Positions 32,690-43,979 of a stretch of 64,000 nucleotides of DNA are shown here, piece after piece. The position numbers were made by a program, and so were the translations under genes. Source of the DNA: Sordariomycetes sp. S80-01Y (Eukaryota > Ascomycota > Sordariomycetes); the NCBI GenBank assembly GCA_037042185.1, contig JAXQJY010000031.1, positions 2,502,248 through 2,566,247 of the forward strand. Direction: 5' to 3'. The notes below the pieces were generated by a model. It had not been told where the DNA came from. It made no database searches and worked only from the letters and a program-made list of their open reading frames with translations. The stretch's first letter is position 1; the number at the start of each line of letters is the position of its first letter.

Positions 32690-34197
32690 TCATGCTCTAC
32701 ACTCCTCTAATTTCTGGACTACATCCCAACAAAACATGTTCTGGTTCCGAAGCCTCTTTACGTTCCACTCGGAGGCCGACGGACTGAGCGTCTCTGTTGA
32801 TGCCCTTTTGCCCTCATCTATCTTCAAGCAGTGTTCGACGACCACCTTATAGACATTGCCAACCCTTTTGGGCAGTGAAGACACCGCACTTTTGATCTTC
32901 TCTATGTTCAATGGCATATGAGCATCAGCTGTGTCTTTCCGGCCCTCAACCCTGGCAAGGGGCATCCACAGTGCAATCTCGAGAAGCACAAGACCAAGAC
33001 TGTAGATATCGTCCGACGCAGAGTATCGTCTCGGATGCGGACCTTGTACTTCGGGATGGCGGTAAAGCTGGTTGGTAGATGCCACGGCAGATTGTTCGAG
33101 AAAGGTCTCTTCGTCGTAGCCGTCTGGACGGGAGTACCCGAGCCCTAGTAAAAAGGGTCTCTCGTACTCTGGCTCGTTGTTCCTGACCGATTGAAATATG
33201 GCAACGTTGTTAGATCGTATGGACTTGTGAAGCCAACCACTAGAATGAAGCAGGTTCAGAGTCCTTGATAGCGACAGTGCGATCTTGAAGCGCGTCCCCA
33301 GCGCAGGCGTGCTGGAAGATGCGATGAGTTCATGAAGCGTGAAGGGCATATGACGAACAACATTATTGGGGTAGTCGAAGGCAAATCCGAAATGCTCGCT
33401 CGATGACTGATCAAAGTAGCCGGCGCAAGTCAGGATGTTGAAACCGTCCGGCTTCTGAGTTCGAGAGCTCATAAGCTCTGCGAGGTGCGAGACACGGCTG
33501 CGTAGTATTTGTCGCGCTGTATGACTACCTGACAGCATGCTTGGATGGTAGGACTTCCACTCAATAATAACGCGCGTGTCGTTATCCAGATTGGCCAAAG
33601 TGCGTTCTCTCGTTGCGTGTCTCGTCGATAGCTGCACCCTCCGCTCGTCGATCTGCAAAGAACATGACAGCTCGGGCGGACGCGAGGTTTTTTGTTCTTC
33701 CTCCAAATCCAGCATTTGGTACGCCTTCTTGAATCGTGCCAACTTGGCGACGTCGACATATTGCAGAGTCGCGGCAGCAGTGATGAGGTTGTCAAGCTCA
33801 TCCTTCTCGTTGTCCCTGGCTAGAGCACAAGCCACCGCCTGAAACAGTGTAGACTCGCTCTTCTTCGGTAATAGTTGATGCAGAGCATTGTTAAAGTCGG
33901 TCAAGTTTCGAATTGTCGCCTCCAAAGATTCGATACTTGCTGAAGCGTCAACTTGACCGTAAAAGCGACATTTTGACCGGCGTTCTCGATGGAGGCGTTT
34001 AAGGAGCATTCGCTCGGACAGGATCGGTATCCCCAGTGTGCACCCCATTGAGCTAGTCTGGTCTCCTCGATTTGAAATTTGGCCCTCAGTGTTCGAAGAT
34101 CGCAGTTGTGGCAATTGGCTGTTGAAAAGAGTTTGTACGTTTTGATGCATTCGATAAAGAGGGCGAGGACAGATAATCCTACGCCTACGGGTTCCAT
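32690..34197 (-). CDS. HeLo-domain protein with degenerate kinase (pseudokinase) domain
   Basis: The ATG at 34197 opens a HeLo-type N-terminus (MEPVGVGLSVLALFIECIKT ... EETRLAQWG), the four-helix domain of fungal prion-inhibition and cell-death proteins. The rest is in another frame ending at 32690. The two must be joined by an intron near 34045-33942 or by a frameshift; a 103-nt intron (donor at TGGG/GTGCAC, acceptor CTTCAG) is in phase but its donor is weak. Helical segments (SIESLEATIRNLTDFNNALH) lead to a kinase-like fold. The catalytic loop reads LHKSIRSNN in place of HRDxxxxN, and LGLGYSRP stands where DFG is expected, so phosphotransfer is unlikely. The late SDDIYSLGLVLLEIAL helix is kinase-like. 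It is head-to-head with a kinase-ankyrin gene 257 bp away. I infer a membrane-acting cell-death effector regulated by its pseudokinase. Confidence 0.8.
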
Positions 34198-34454
34198 GAC
34201 CGTCCGCAGACAGCCGTTAGGTATGGCTGGGGCAGTTGTGAAGAGGGGTCAAAGATGCGCAGTGAATAGGCCAACAGCGAGAAATACGGTGGTGAGCCTT
34301 TTGAGGTTGCGCACTCCCTTGGCACAGCCCCAGCAACCCATGTAACGTCAGTGGTACGGCTGAGATGTTCAGCTCATGCAGCTAGGGGGTGCGGGGGCGG
34401 GTATTAATAATAGCCTCCCACTTTCCTTCATTCCGTTATCTTGCACCACCACAT
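34198..34454. promoter_or_regulatory. Bidirectional promoter of the HeLo-pseudokinase / kinase-ankyrin pair
   Basis: Only 257 bp separate the two divergent start codons (34197 minus, 34455 plus). The region is GC-rich and has a short ATTAATAATA element near 34403. Shared control is likely from the geometry alone. Confidence 0.6.
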
Positions 34455-37400
34455 ATGACAATGTGGACTTTACGAAAAGACATGGATAGCGACCCTTCCT
34501 TGAACCAGTCCCGGCCGGCTTGGGACGGCCTCAGGGGGGATGCATCCGGCCATCGGTTGCCTTCAACAACCAGGGAGTCGTGGAATCTCAACTCAGGAAC
34601 AGACACGAGCCGTCTTGTTTGGGACGAGAATGCATGTGCTTCAACTTCTGACCGAGGCCATGTAAAGGATGATGAACGAGTGGCAAACGAAGTTGTCAAC
34701 CACCGAGAGTCACGACCGGTCGACTTTCTTAAGCTCGTCGGCCTGTGGGCATCCGCGAACCGAGAAGGAAGCGCCATGCAAGAATTTCGGGCTGAGGGTA
34801 TCACGTCAATGAGAGCATCCAAAACGCTTGGTCGCGGGCTCTCTTTCAACGTCAACCTTGTCCGCATCGACGATGATGCGAAGTCACGCCTGGGCCTCGG
34901 ATCATGTTTTGTCGTCTACAAGAAGCTCAGAGGCCTCAGCGATACACTAGGCGTTGTTCAGAGAGGGGAGCTGTTGCGGGCAGTACTCCTTGAAGTACGT
35001 GTCCTGACGCATCCGCCCCTCAAAGCACACAACAATATCGCGAGTCTCATCCAACTCATTTGGGAGCCTGATCCAGAAAATGCGGATCAAGCTTGGCCTA
35101 CTCTCGTCCTTGAGTACGCAGAGAACGGGACACTCGCTGACTTTCAAATCGATTATCCCAACTTACCCTTCTCTTTGCGGCGGCAACTTTGTCGGGACGT
35201 TGGAAATGGTCTACGAGCATTGCACGATGCTGGTATAGTGCATGGTGATCTCAAGTCGGAAAACGTTCTTGTCTTCGATATCGACCAAGGGAAAGGCGTC
35301 GTTGCTAAACTCGCCGACTTTGGTTGCGCAGTCATCGACATTGAGTCCTCACAAACAGCCAAACTGCCCGCCTTCACCTTGCCATGGAACGCGCCAGAGA
35401 GCCAAGATAGACTGCCTCGAGGTATTCTGCAGAAGACCGATGTTTACAGCTTTGGTCTTCTCGTCTGGAGGATTGTTCTGGACGGGGTTAACCCGTTCCG
35501 ACATGTCCCATCCCTCGTACATCTTGACAAAACTGATTTCCAACGTCAGGTGGAGATCCTGAAAATGGAAGACCAGATTCTACCACTGGCCAAAGCGACT
35601 CTTCGAGAACCGTATTGCAAGACTAACGAAGTGGAAATCGTTACAAAGGTCTTGGACTCGACCCTGCGACTCAATGCCTCAGAACGAAACTTGCATTATC
35701 CTTTACGCCTCTTGGAAGATCTGGCCGTTGAGTCTGCAGCCCCGATACAGCAATTGATGCCGCATGAATACGACGATGTAAGATGACTTTCTCTGCCTCA
35801 ATGCTAGTGCCACTGACAAAGATGCACAGGTCGACATCACAGCCCTCGCCACCGAAGTTACACCAATGTGTCTACAACTTTCCATCATCAAAGAGCTAGA
35901 GATGTTGTCCAAGAGACCCGGGAAGAGCAGCGTCCGAGCTTTCTCGCTGCTCTTTGAGCTGTATATTCAGCGTCTAGAGTGGCCGGGCGCCGAAGACAGC
36001 GCTGCTAAGTGGTATATCAAGGCGGTTCAGGCAGATCCCGACGCTAGCATTGCTCGCTATGCTTTCGGGGTCTTTGAGATTCTACAACGACCTGTTCCTC
36101 CCGAGATTGATGCTGTCTCTGTACTCAAATCTTGGACTCAAAAGGGCTGCTATCATTCGTTGATGGAGCTGCAGAGGCACTCGCCGTCTGATTTCCCAGC
36201 TATACTGAAGGAATTTCGCAAACGCGGCGGGCTTTTGTCTCGTGACCAGAGACACGAGGTCAACAATCTGGTCTCATTCCAAGATTTTCAGAGCTATTTC
36301 GACGATATAATTGCCAGGAACAAAGGGGATCCCTCAGAGTTGGGAAAGATGATGGTCACGGGCAACGGTGACTCACTGTTGCACGCAGCTTCGCGACACG
36401 GCTGCACTAGATCCATGGAGGAATTACTATCTCATGGTGCCGATGTGAACAGTACAAACGCTGATGGGGAGACTGCTCTCCTCCAAGCTTGTAGAGCCGG
36501 TAGCTTGGAGGCAACCAAGCTCCTTTTAAGAAACGGGGCAGATCCGTCGATAGCGGCAAGTACCGGGGAAACACCATTACATTGGATCCTTGCGTTCGGC
36601 GACGAATGTGTCGAAGAAGTTACAACTCTTCTTCTCAGCAGCGGAGCATATGCATGCCTCTACGCCACTGTTCCTCCCGGTCGATCCTCTTCAGTGGAAT
36701 ATCTAACCCTTTACGGAACACCACTGCACTATGCCATCCAAGCTCTCAATGACAGGGCAGCTGTTGTGCTTCTCTCTGCTGGTGCTGACCCCTTTATGGA
36801 TCATTCTCACGAGCGTGAGGATGATGTCTACTCTTACACCCCTTTCCGGCTGGCCATCGAGGAGTTACTGCCCAGCCTGGTCCAGATCATCGTGAACTCA
36901 CCGACTTTTGCGTTGGACGTCAAGACATATTTTGCATCCAGAAATGCGAGTCTCCTCCACGGCATGGTGCGGTCTACCAGCACAGCAATGCACCGTATTC
37001 GTCTTGGAACATCTTACTCAGTCTCTCTGATTCACATGATTAGTTTGCTTCGAGTAACTGAAGAAGACTGCATTATCTCAGGCTCTGAGGCGTCTCCTCT
37101 ACACACTTGCATTGTCCATGGAGCTCCATCAGAGGTCATTGAGTCCCTGCTACAGACAGGGGGCCAGGAGCACCTAGAGTTGGAGTCGAGGGCCCATGGA
37201 TCAACTCCCCTGCAAGTGGCCATGCAACTCAACCGGCGAACCACATTTCTTCTCCTCCTAGAGTATGGCGCGGATATCCATAGACGTCTTCTATTCCCCG
37301 AGGGCTTCTCTTATCTTCAGCTATGTGCAACTTCGGGCTCAAATGCCGTCTTCTTCGCCAATATCTTAATTGCCCGCGGAGCAAAGTTTCCCATTGTGAA

Positions 37401-39244
37401 GGCTTACGACCCTGAGGTGCGGGGCAAGACCGAGTCGCTCAGCCAATTCTCCCCTCACTTTCTGGCAATAATATTGGGGAATTTCGAGCTGGCAACGTTT
37501 CTCATACGTCGGAGTGGTTCCAGAAGCATAGTACCCCCTCCTGGCGATTTCGACCTCTTCATGGATATGCTCCGCGCGCTTCCGCGTCTCCCTGTCTCCC
37601 GTCTTCAATATCTTCTGGAGCCACCAGAAGGGCTCGAGGCTATCTCTTTGGAGGGCTATGCAATGTTCAACCGAAACTGCTTCCACGCACTTGCCGCTCA
37701 TCCCATCTTGGGAGATCTCGAGCTCCTAGTCAACTTTCGGTACCTTGTCGAACAAAGCCGACTTCGAGGACAACCGGAGTTAATCAACCAATTAGATAAG
37801 ATCGGATTCCCACCTATCGTCTCTGCCGTCATGATGGGACGGCTAGATCTGATTGGAGAAATGCTCGCTGCAGGAGCTGATCCAAACGTTGGGAGTGCAC
37901 CATGTGTCAACTACGCGCATTTCTACCTCAAACGCTTACAAAAAGCCCCTTCACAGACATTCGCCGCACTAGGTGGCCATACACTTTCTCGCAGAGAGGC
38001 AAGATGGTTGCAAGACGACTACAAGTCCATCATCGTGCTGCTCAAACAATACGGCGGGCGGGAGGAAAGAACAGCAACCGGAAGTCTCAGACTGTCTTAC
38101 ACGGGAATCGTCGGTGGCTACCTGGAAGCATGCAAGCACGACTTTATGAACAACTTCAAGAGGGGCAAAGAGCTCGGCATGAAAACAACCGAGCAAGAAG
38201 GGTTCGGCAAGACGATGTCCAATGTTTGGGGTGCTCTGACGACTAAAAGAGCCCAGAGCAATACCACGTCTTTGCAAGATATCAAGTTTAATCCGTGGGA
38301 GGACATGAAGAGCAATGTGATGAACTCTCTTGAGAGATATCAGCATGACATTGCTAGGCGTAACAGGTTCGCTTCCTCAGAGGGTGAGTCATCGCGATCC
38401 TCAACCACTCTCGCTGGGAAAGGTCCAAGCAAGATTTTTCCTTACACGGTATGTCTTTACAAGCTTGTCGATGAAGTCGAGATCGAGTGTTCCGCTGATA
38501 TGTCATGTATAGAGTACGACTTTGGGTTCAATGAGAGACTTCGCGAAGTGGTATGCTTCGGCACCAGCTCAGGAAGTACAAGACTTTGCACCAGTACATC
38601 CTTCGCCATTGGTGGATCAGTATCAGAGGCAACCTCATCAGAAACAAGGGTCTATCTCATCAGTGCCGCTGACCGCATGCCGAACCCCCCCAGCATGCTC
38701 AGAAAAATCACCATGTGCTTCCTCTCTGTCTTTGGCACAATCCTCATCTCAGCAGGCCCTTACTTTTAATGCACATCAACGCCTTTCGCCCATGAGTCGA
38801 GCTAATGACGCATCAATCCAACATCAACAGCCGAGAATTATTACGCCCGAAGACCACATACGTATAATTCAACAATTCACATCCACACTACCACTGGACT
38901 CAGGCGACCGTCAGACTCCCATCCAACAGTGTCTTGATACGCATTTCGCCGGCAACAGCGTAAGACAACAAAACATATCCTCGCCTGGAGCCCCTCTTGG
39001 AAGCCTTTACATACTCCACTTGGAAAATGGACTCCGTCAACTACTCAGGGACGAATTCGACGTAATGGTGTTCGTGAACGAAGGCCACTTGAGAGCAATC
39101 ATCCAGAATCCTGTGGTGCAAGTATCTGGAGGAATGGAAAGGCGAGAGGACTTCGTGAATCAAGGATGGCTGGGCTGGATAGAGTTGGAGGCGAGAGAGG
39201 CGGAAATCTTGACGCGTTCTCTTGAAGATGTTGTGTGTTTATAG
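34455..39244 (+). CDS. Large protein kinase with ankyrin repeats
   Basis: Three exons fit in phase: 34455-35777, 35830-38448 and 38513-39244, with introns of 52 and 64 nt, giving 1557 residues. The first 120 residues look disordered. The kinase domain (about 125-430) has the glycine-loop region GLGSCFVVYKK with K156/K157, a catalytic loop VHGDLKSEN (D265, K267, N270) and DFG at 288-290, so it can probably phosphorylate. A helical Sel1/TPR-like segment (SLLFELYIQRLEWPGAED ... AAKWYIKAVQ) follows at about 470-520. Ankyrin repeats begin near 619 (HGADVNSTNADGETALLQAC; NGADPSIAASTGETPLH) and recur near 680-720, 870-920 and 1100-1125. The C-terminal 240 residues are Ser/Gln-rich, then folded, without a family I recognise. 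It is head-to-head with the HeLo pseudokinase gene. The ATG at 34461 is an alternative start. Confidence 0.88.
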
Positions 39245-40200
39245 AAACACTAGTGGACAGAAATCGCTCGTCTAATTGTAAATCATACTACTTTTGCGTC
39301 ATCAGGGTACGCTCTCAGCTTCAGAGGCCAGATTTGGACCTGCCATGTCACAGGCCCCTGAGAACGCCGCTAATGCAACACATGTGCCGCTCGTAGCGAC
39401 CCAAATCACCCAGATACCGTAGTCTCTTGTCTTCTGTGCCAACGGGCTTTCCGAACAATTTACAGATTGAAGTCTACTAGCCAAAGTCTAGTCATGGACT
39501 CTGGGTGCCTCGCTTTGCGGCCTAACGGCTTGTATATCATAGTAAGTGCATTCCCTTTGAGAGAAGCCATATGAAGAAAGCGAACTAGTGTTGTGGGCGT
39601 ACAGACAGCACACCCGCGTGCTCTGTCCTGAAGCGTCTTTGGACTGCAATCGGTCGAGGGAGAAACGCAACCGCTCAGCTTCTTATAGTTGCTGTAGTCA
39701 TTTTTGATCCAAAACGGCCAACTACTGACTAATCGAATGGAGGCGGAGATCACCTAGCCATGATGAGGTGGACGGTTTTGCAGGAAAAACGGGACCCCGC
39801 CCAACAAGCTCGTAGTTGATGAAATCGGGCCTCGAGATGATCCTTGTTCTTCTGAGACGTCGGGTAGAATGCGCTAAAGTGCGGTTGAATCCCGGTACTG
39901 TAGATATGGGCGCTTGGAATTACTTTCTGTACTGTGCAGTGATGTTTGACATCGGCGACGACCTCTGCCGTAGTTCTTGATCGCCTCGAGTGGAGCCAGA
40001 AGTGGGGTATGTAGGTTTGATAGGTGGTATATGCTTGAGTGCGAGAGGTCCTAATTTGGCTTGTCGCGGGGAGATGGATTGAGCTTACATCATGGGTTCT
40101 ATGATTGTGGGCTGTTGGCTGGTTGTTAGCTGGCTGCCGTTACAGGCCGACGATGCAGATCACATGACACATAGACATGGACGACTAAATTTCCCCTGTT
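39245..40200. other. Intergenic, no gene recognised
   Basis: No supported gene. The segment 39772-39795 (ACGGTTTT...AACGGGACCCC) resembles a degraded copy at 45652-45678, suggesting a dispersed element. Confidence 0.4.
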
Positions 40201-40407
40201 GACATGGGCGTCAGAATTTACCCCCGGTAAGCAGGGCACCCGGATTTACTCCCTGTAGACAGGGACGCTTGGATTTACCCCCTGAAGACATGGGCGCCTG
40301 AGTTTCCCCCCAGTAGACAGGGACGCCCGATTTTGCCTCCTGTACTCCGTAGACATGGGCGTCTGAGTTTACACCGGACAGGGGTGCCTGAATGTACTCC
40401 CTGCAGA
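40201..40407 (+). repeat. Left minisatellite array (about seven ~29-bp units)
   Basis: Imperfect units of 24-36 bp begin GACATGGGCG or GACAGGGACG and continue with a T-rich ATTTACC core. The same unit occurs in reverse complement in the array at 41785-42078, so the two arrays face each other. Confidence 0.85.
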
Positions 40408-41465
40408 CCAAGACCACCGAAGATGGCCGCGACATTCAACTCCTCTACACATGGCCGAGGGAGACCGCTGAACATGGACCTGCGATCCAGAACCCATCCA
40501 ACTTCGCCGCGTGCGAGTCTCAGTCCACGGCTTGACGAACAGCCCTGGAGACGGGGACCGCAACCCTCACGTTCTCAACCCTCACACTCGCCTTCACCAT
40601 CCTTCGCCCCGTAGAGCAATACACAGCATCCAGTCGAGTATAATACCGAAGTGCTGACGGCCTCGCATCCTCCCGGCTCCTTGCACTCGGCTCCCTCTAC
40701 AATGTGTTGCCCTCATTTCTTCCACGTCTCCTTCCACCCTTTGCCGGGCCCTTCAGCCTGGGCCGCCTCTCGCCCAGAGCCTCGGTCTATGATCACCGTC
40801 AGCCCCGGCTTCGTTCCCACCAACAGCCAGCTTTCGGCCAGTCTATGCGACCTTCGACGGCGATGCGCCCAGCGCACCTCGTGTCTGCCGACGCACGCCC
40901 TGCGGCTCACCCATCACCTTCGATTAGGTCAGGGCTTGCTACTTCCCAACATGTTGAGCGCACAGGCATACCACGTCGCCATCTCGTCCTCCGATGACGC
41001 CATAAGCGTTAACGGCAACGAGTCTGTGTTCACGGTAGGCCGGCTCCGAGCGGTCTGCGCCACGGAAAGCCCGGCCGCGAGTACGGATGCTCTAGGTGGC
41101 GTCTCAGCAGCAACCAGCCCGGAATCCGCCCCGCTCCCCAGCTGCTCCATGATAGTGAGGATGCCCGTCGAAGTCAACCTGGCTGGAGAAGTCCCTACCA
41201 AAGCGACCGCAGAAGCCGGGTACAGTACGATGCTCCAGCCCATGCAATACGATTTCTAGAGGTCACTGCTGACTAAACCCAGAACTCCAAGCACCTCTCG
41301 AGACATTGGATATCCTGGTGCCTCGCCGGCGGTACAGCCCCAGCGAAGGCGTGGTCATCGGAACGCTGTGTCCCAAAGGGTACCCGCGGAAACGACGTCG
41401 AGGCGAAGGCGAATAAGCGATGGTCAGCAGCATAGCGGGAGGTTGGCCTACTTGCGCACTCCACG
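40408..41465. other. Spacer between the inverted arrays, no convincing gene
   Basis: A plus-strand frame runs from about 40651 to 41259 but has no ATG at its opening and no recognisable motif, and overlapping frames on both strands are equally open. It could encode something carried by a mobile element, but the evidence is too weak to call a CDS. Confidence 0.3.
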
Positions 41466-41762
41466 GTAGCAGAAATCGCTTTGTCGGCTCCGTTCCCGTG
41501 CCTGACTTCGTCTCTGTGCCTGATTCTCGGCTACCTCCATGTCTCCTGAATCGGCTCCGTTACTGCGCCTGACTCTGGCCTGCTTACGATTCCGCCTCCA
41601 TCTATGCCTGGTTCTCGGCTCCGTCTCTGTGCCTGATCCTCGACTCCATTTTTGTGCCTTATTCTCGACGCAATTCTTGTGCCTGGTTGCCATCTCCATT
41701 CCCCGTGCCTGATTTCCGCCTGCCACTGTATCTGATTTCCCCTATGTTTGTGCCTGACTTTG
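41466..41762 (+). repeat. Central minisatellite array (TGTGCCTGATTCTCGGCTCC-like units)
   Basis: Roughly ten imperfect units of about 25-30 bp share the core GTGCCTGA followed by TTCTCGGCTCC-like sequence. It differs from the flanking inverted arrays in sequence and is adjacent to the right one. Confidence 0.8.
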
Positions 41763-41784
41763 GCCTATAGCGTTCTTTCTCGCA

Positions 41785-42078
41785 TGTCTTCAGGGGTAAT
41801 TTAGATGTCCACCAGGGGCAAAGTCAGGTGTCCTTGTCTACAGGGAGTAAATCCAGGCGTCACTGTCTACATGGAGTAAAACCAGGTGCCCATGTTGACA
41901 GGGAGTAAATCCAGGCGTCCCTGTCTACCGGGGGCCTACCAGGGGCCAAATATCAGTCGCCCATGTCTTCAGGGTTTAGATTCAGGCGGCCGTCTTCGGC
42001 GGTCTTCCTCACGCCCATCTCCAGCCTCCTCCCTTGCCCCCCTGTCTACCGGGAGAAACCTCAGTCTCCCATGGCGAC
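41785..42078 (-). repeat. Right minisatellite array, inverted relative to the left one
   Basis: Units such as GGAGTAAATCCAGGCGTC followed by CCTGTCTAC are the reverse complement of the units at 40201-40407. The array ends at the exact start of the second 154-bp repeat copy. Confidence 0.85.
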
Positions 42079-42232
42079 AAGGAAGAAAAAGGCGCCCGTT
42101 ACGAAGGACCTGATGGGACGTTTAGGAACTCATCAATGTAGGTGCAAGCTTAATTTAAATAGCAGTGACGATAGGCTGTCGAAAATTCTAGTGTACTCGC
42201 TTGGCCCCGAATGGAAACCACTTACTCGGCAG
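42079..42232 (+). repeat. 154-bp dispersed repeat, copy 2
   Basis: About 150 of 154 positions match 32358-32511 in the same orientation, all differences being transitions. In this copy a frame reads KKKAPVTKDLMGRLGTHQ, which may be a relic of a coding or gag-like sequence. Confidence 0.92.
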
Positions 42233-43979
42233 CTAACTTGATAATAGGTCTGTCGGTTATGTTTGCCACGTCTTTCTGGCTTTGCTCACTTTTCATGGCT
42301 TTCTCGGCTTAACCGTTGACAGCTTAGCCAGGGGGACATGGAGGGCACGTTTAAGTAAATAGAAGCTGATGACGCTGGTCCGGAAACAGGCTTTCAAACC
42401 TCTAATAAGAGCAAGACCCAACGGATCACTCACTTGTGGCCTACCCTGCACCTAGTGGCTGTCAGGGTCCCTGCGCCTCTGCGCTGTAAGCTACGTGTTG
42501 CAGGATAGAACAGCGTCGCGGTGTCTGCAACGTAATGCGTCCAGCAACCCCTTCGGCCCACAGAACTCCAACCACACCATGTACACGAAGTACAGTACTT
42601 TAAGCGGTCTTTTTAATATGGCACATAACCCTAAACTTAAGATCAGTTAATTAAAGTTATTCACTTCTACCCTCCTACGTGTCCTACTTCGGTCCCTACC
42701 GCCCATCTAGTTGCTCTGCTTCTTCTGTGAAAAGGTAATCGCTATCACCTTATTGGCTAAATCCATCGTTTCCCCGAGAAAACCCAGCGCCACCCGTAAT
42801 CCCTGCTCTATCCCTAAAGCCATGTCCTTGTGCCCATCCCATTCGCCACTCTCTCTAGTGCCTTAGCTAGTGTAATGAATCAGAAGCCCTCCTCGAGGTG
42901 ACCGCGAAATTAATATCAGATATACGGTCAATACGATGACCTGACAGTGGTGGGAATCGTCGGCACCCCTCGCGACGATAGATTTTGGTGGGAGATTTTG
43001 AGCCGCTTGCATGACATGGGTGAGCTTGTCCCGCAGCACCGACTACGGGCCAAAGAATCACCGCCGGCTTCTTTGGACCGGAGACTCTGGAGGCTGATAC
43101 TGAGGGAGTGCAGAATGGCCCAGCGCAGCGGCGCTTTAATGCCGCAGAGAGGACCAGGGAGGATCACCAGCCCCCGGGACCTTCAAGGGCTGCAAAATGC
43201 TCAACGCTTTGCTGGCAGCTAAAGGGGGTCGGGCGAGGTTTCAGTCAGGGTTGGACCCAACGGCTCCGACGTCCGGGGGGCGTCAGCCAACGGCGGGGGA
43301 TCGGGAGAATGCCCTGGCGCCCTCCCGTTCCCGCCGATGGCTTAGCCCACATTGTGGCTTTGCGCTCCGCCTCTCCAGCGCCTTTGAAGCCCGGCCGACC
43401 CCACACTCTCAGCTCGGCCATGCTTTCCTTGTCGAGCAGCTTTGCAACGTGAGTGCAGCTGAGCCATCCTCTTGGAGCTCAAGTTGAACACCAATTATAT
43501 CCTAGCTTCCAGGACTGCGTCGAGGTCGAACATGTAGCGCATTATCGTAGTTGTAGATGTAAACGAGCACCACTCGCCCACATCCCATTAATCTCACTGA
43601 GGGCTCCTCATCTCTCTCGCCGCCGGCTTTCGCAAGCTTCCATCAATCCAGTCATTATGACTTCAGTCCCCATGAGTCAAAGTTGACAAGGTTCATGCAA
43701 CTGGTCTCACTGAATTCGCTCGGAAGTAGATATTCAAAGCATTGACCTCTTCGAATCTGACGCTTCAGCCTACTCGATGATATCAACACAGCAGTTAGCC
43801 TGCTGGTGGATGGCCGGGGGGACTAGTGAGACGGGGAGTCCGGCCTATGGGCAACCCGTGCTCGACTGCTAGGGCAATGTTTGTGAGTCCCGTTACAGAT
43901 TATATGCCAATCCATACAACAGGGCTTAATTCTCAGTTCTTGAATCTCAAGTTAAGCAACTTTCAATAACACCGCCCTT
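42233..43979. other. Intergenic, no supported gene
   Basis: Frames between 42868 and 43700 exist on both strands but show no motifs or consistent splicing. Short CCCTAA motifs occur near 42630. Confidence 0.4.

Noticed and set aside
39880-39905. GGTTGAATCCCGG, resembling a tRNA T-loop
   Set aside because: Flanking bases do not form the T stem, and no A box is found upstream.
40651-41259. Open frame of about 200 codons between the inverted arrays
   Set aside because: No ATG at its opening, low-complexity Pro/Ser-rich content and overlapping open frames on both strands, typical of GC-rich non-coding DNA.
40201-42078. CRISPR-like spaced repeats
   Set aside because: Units are contiguous and imperfect with no unique spacers, and the genome is eukaryotic; they are minisatellites.
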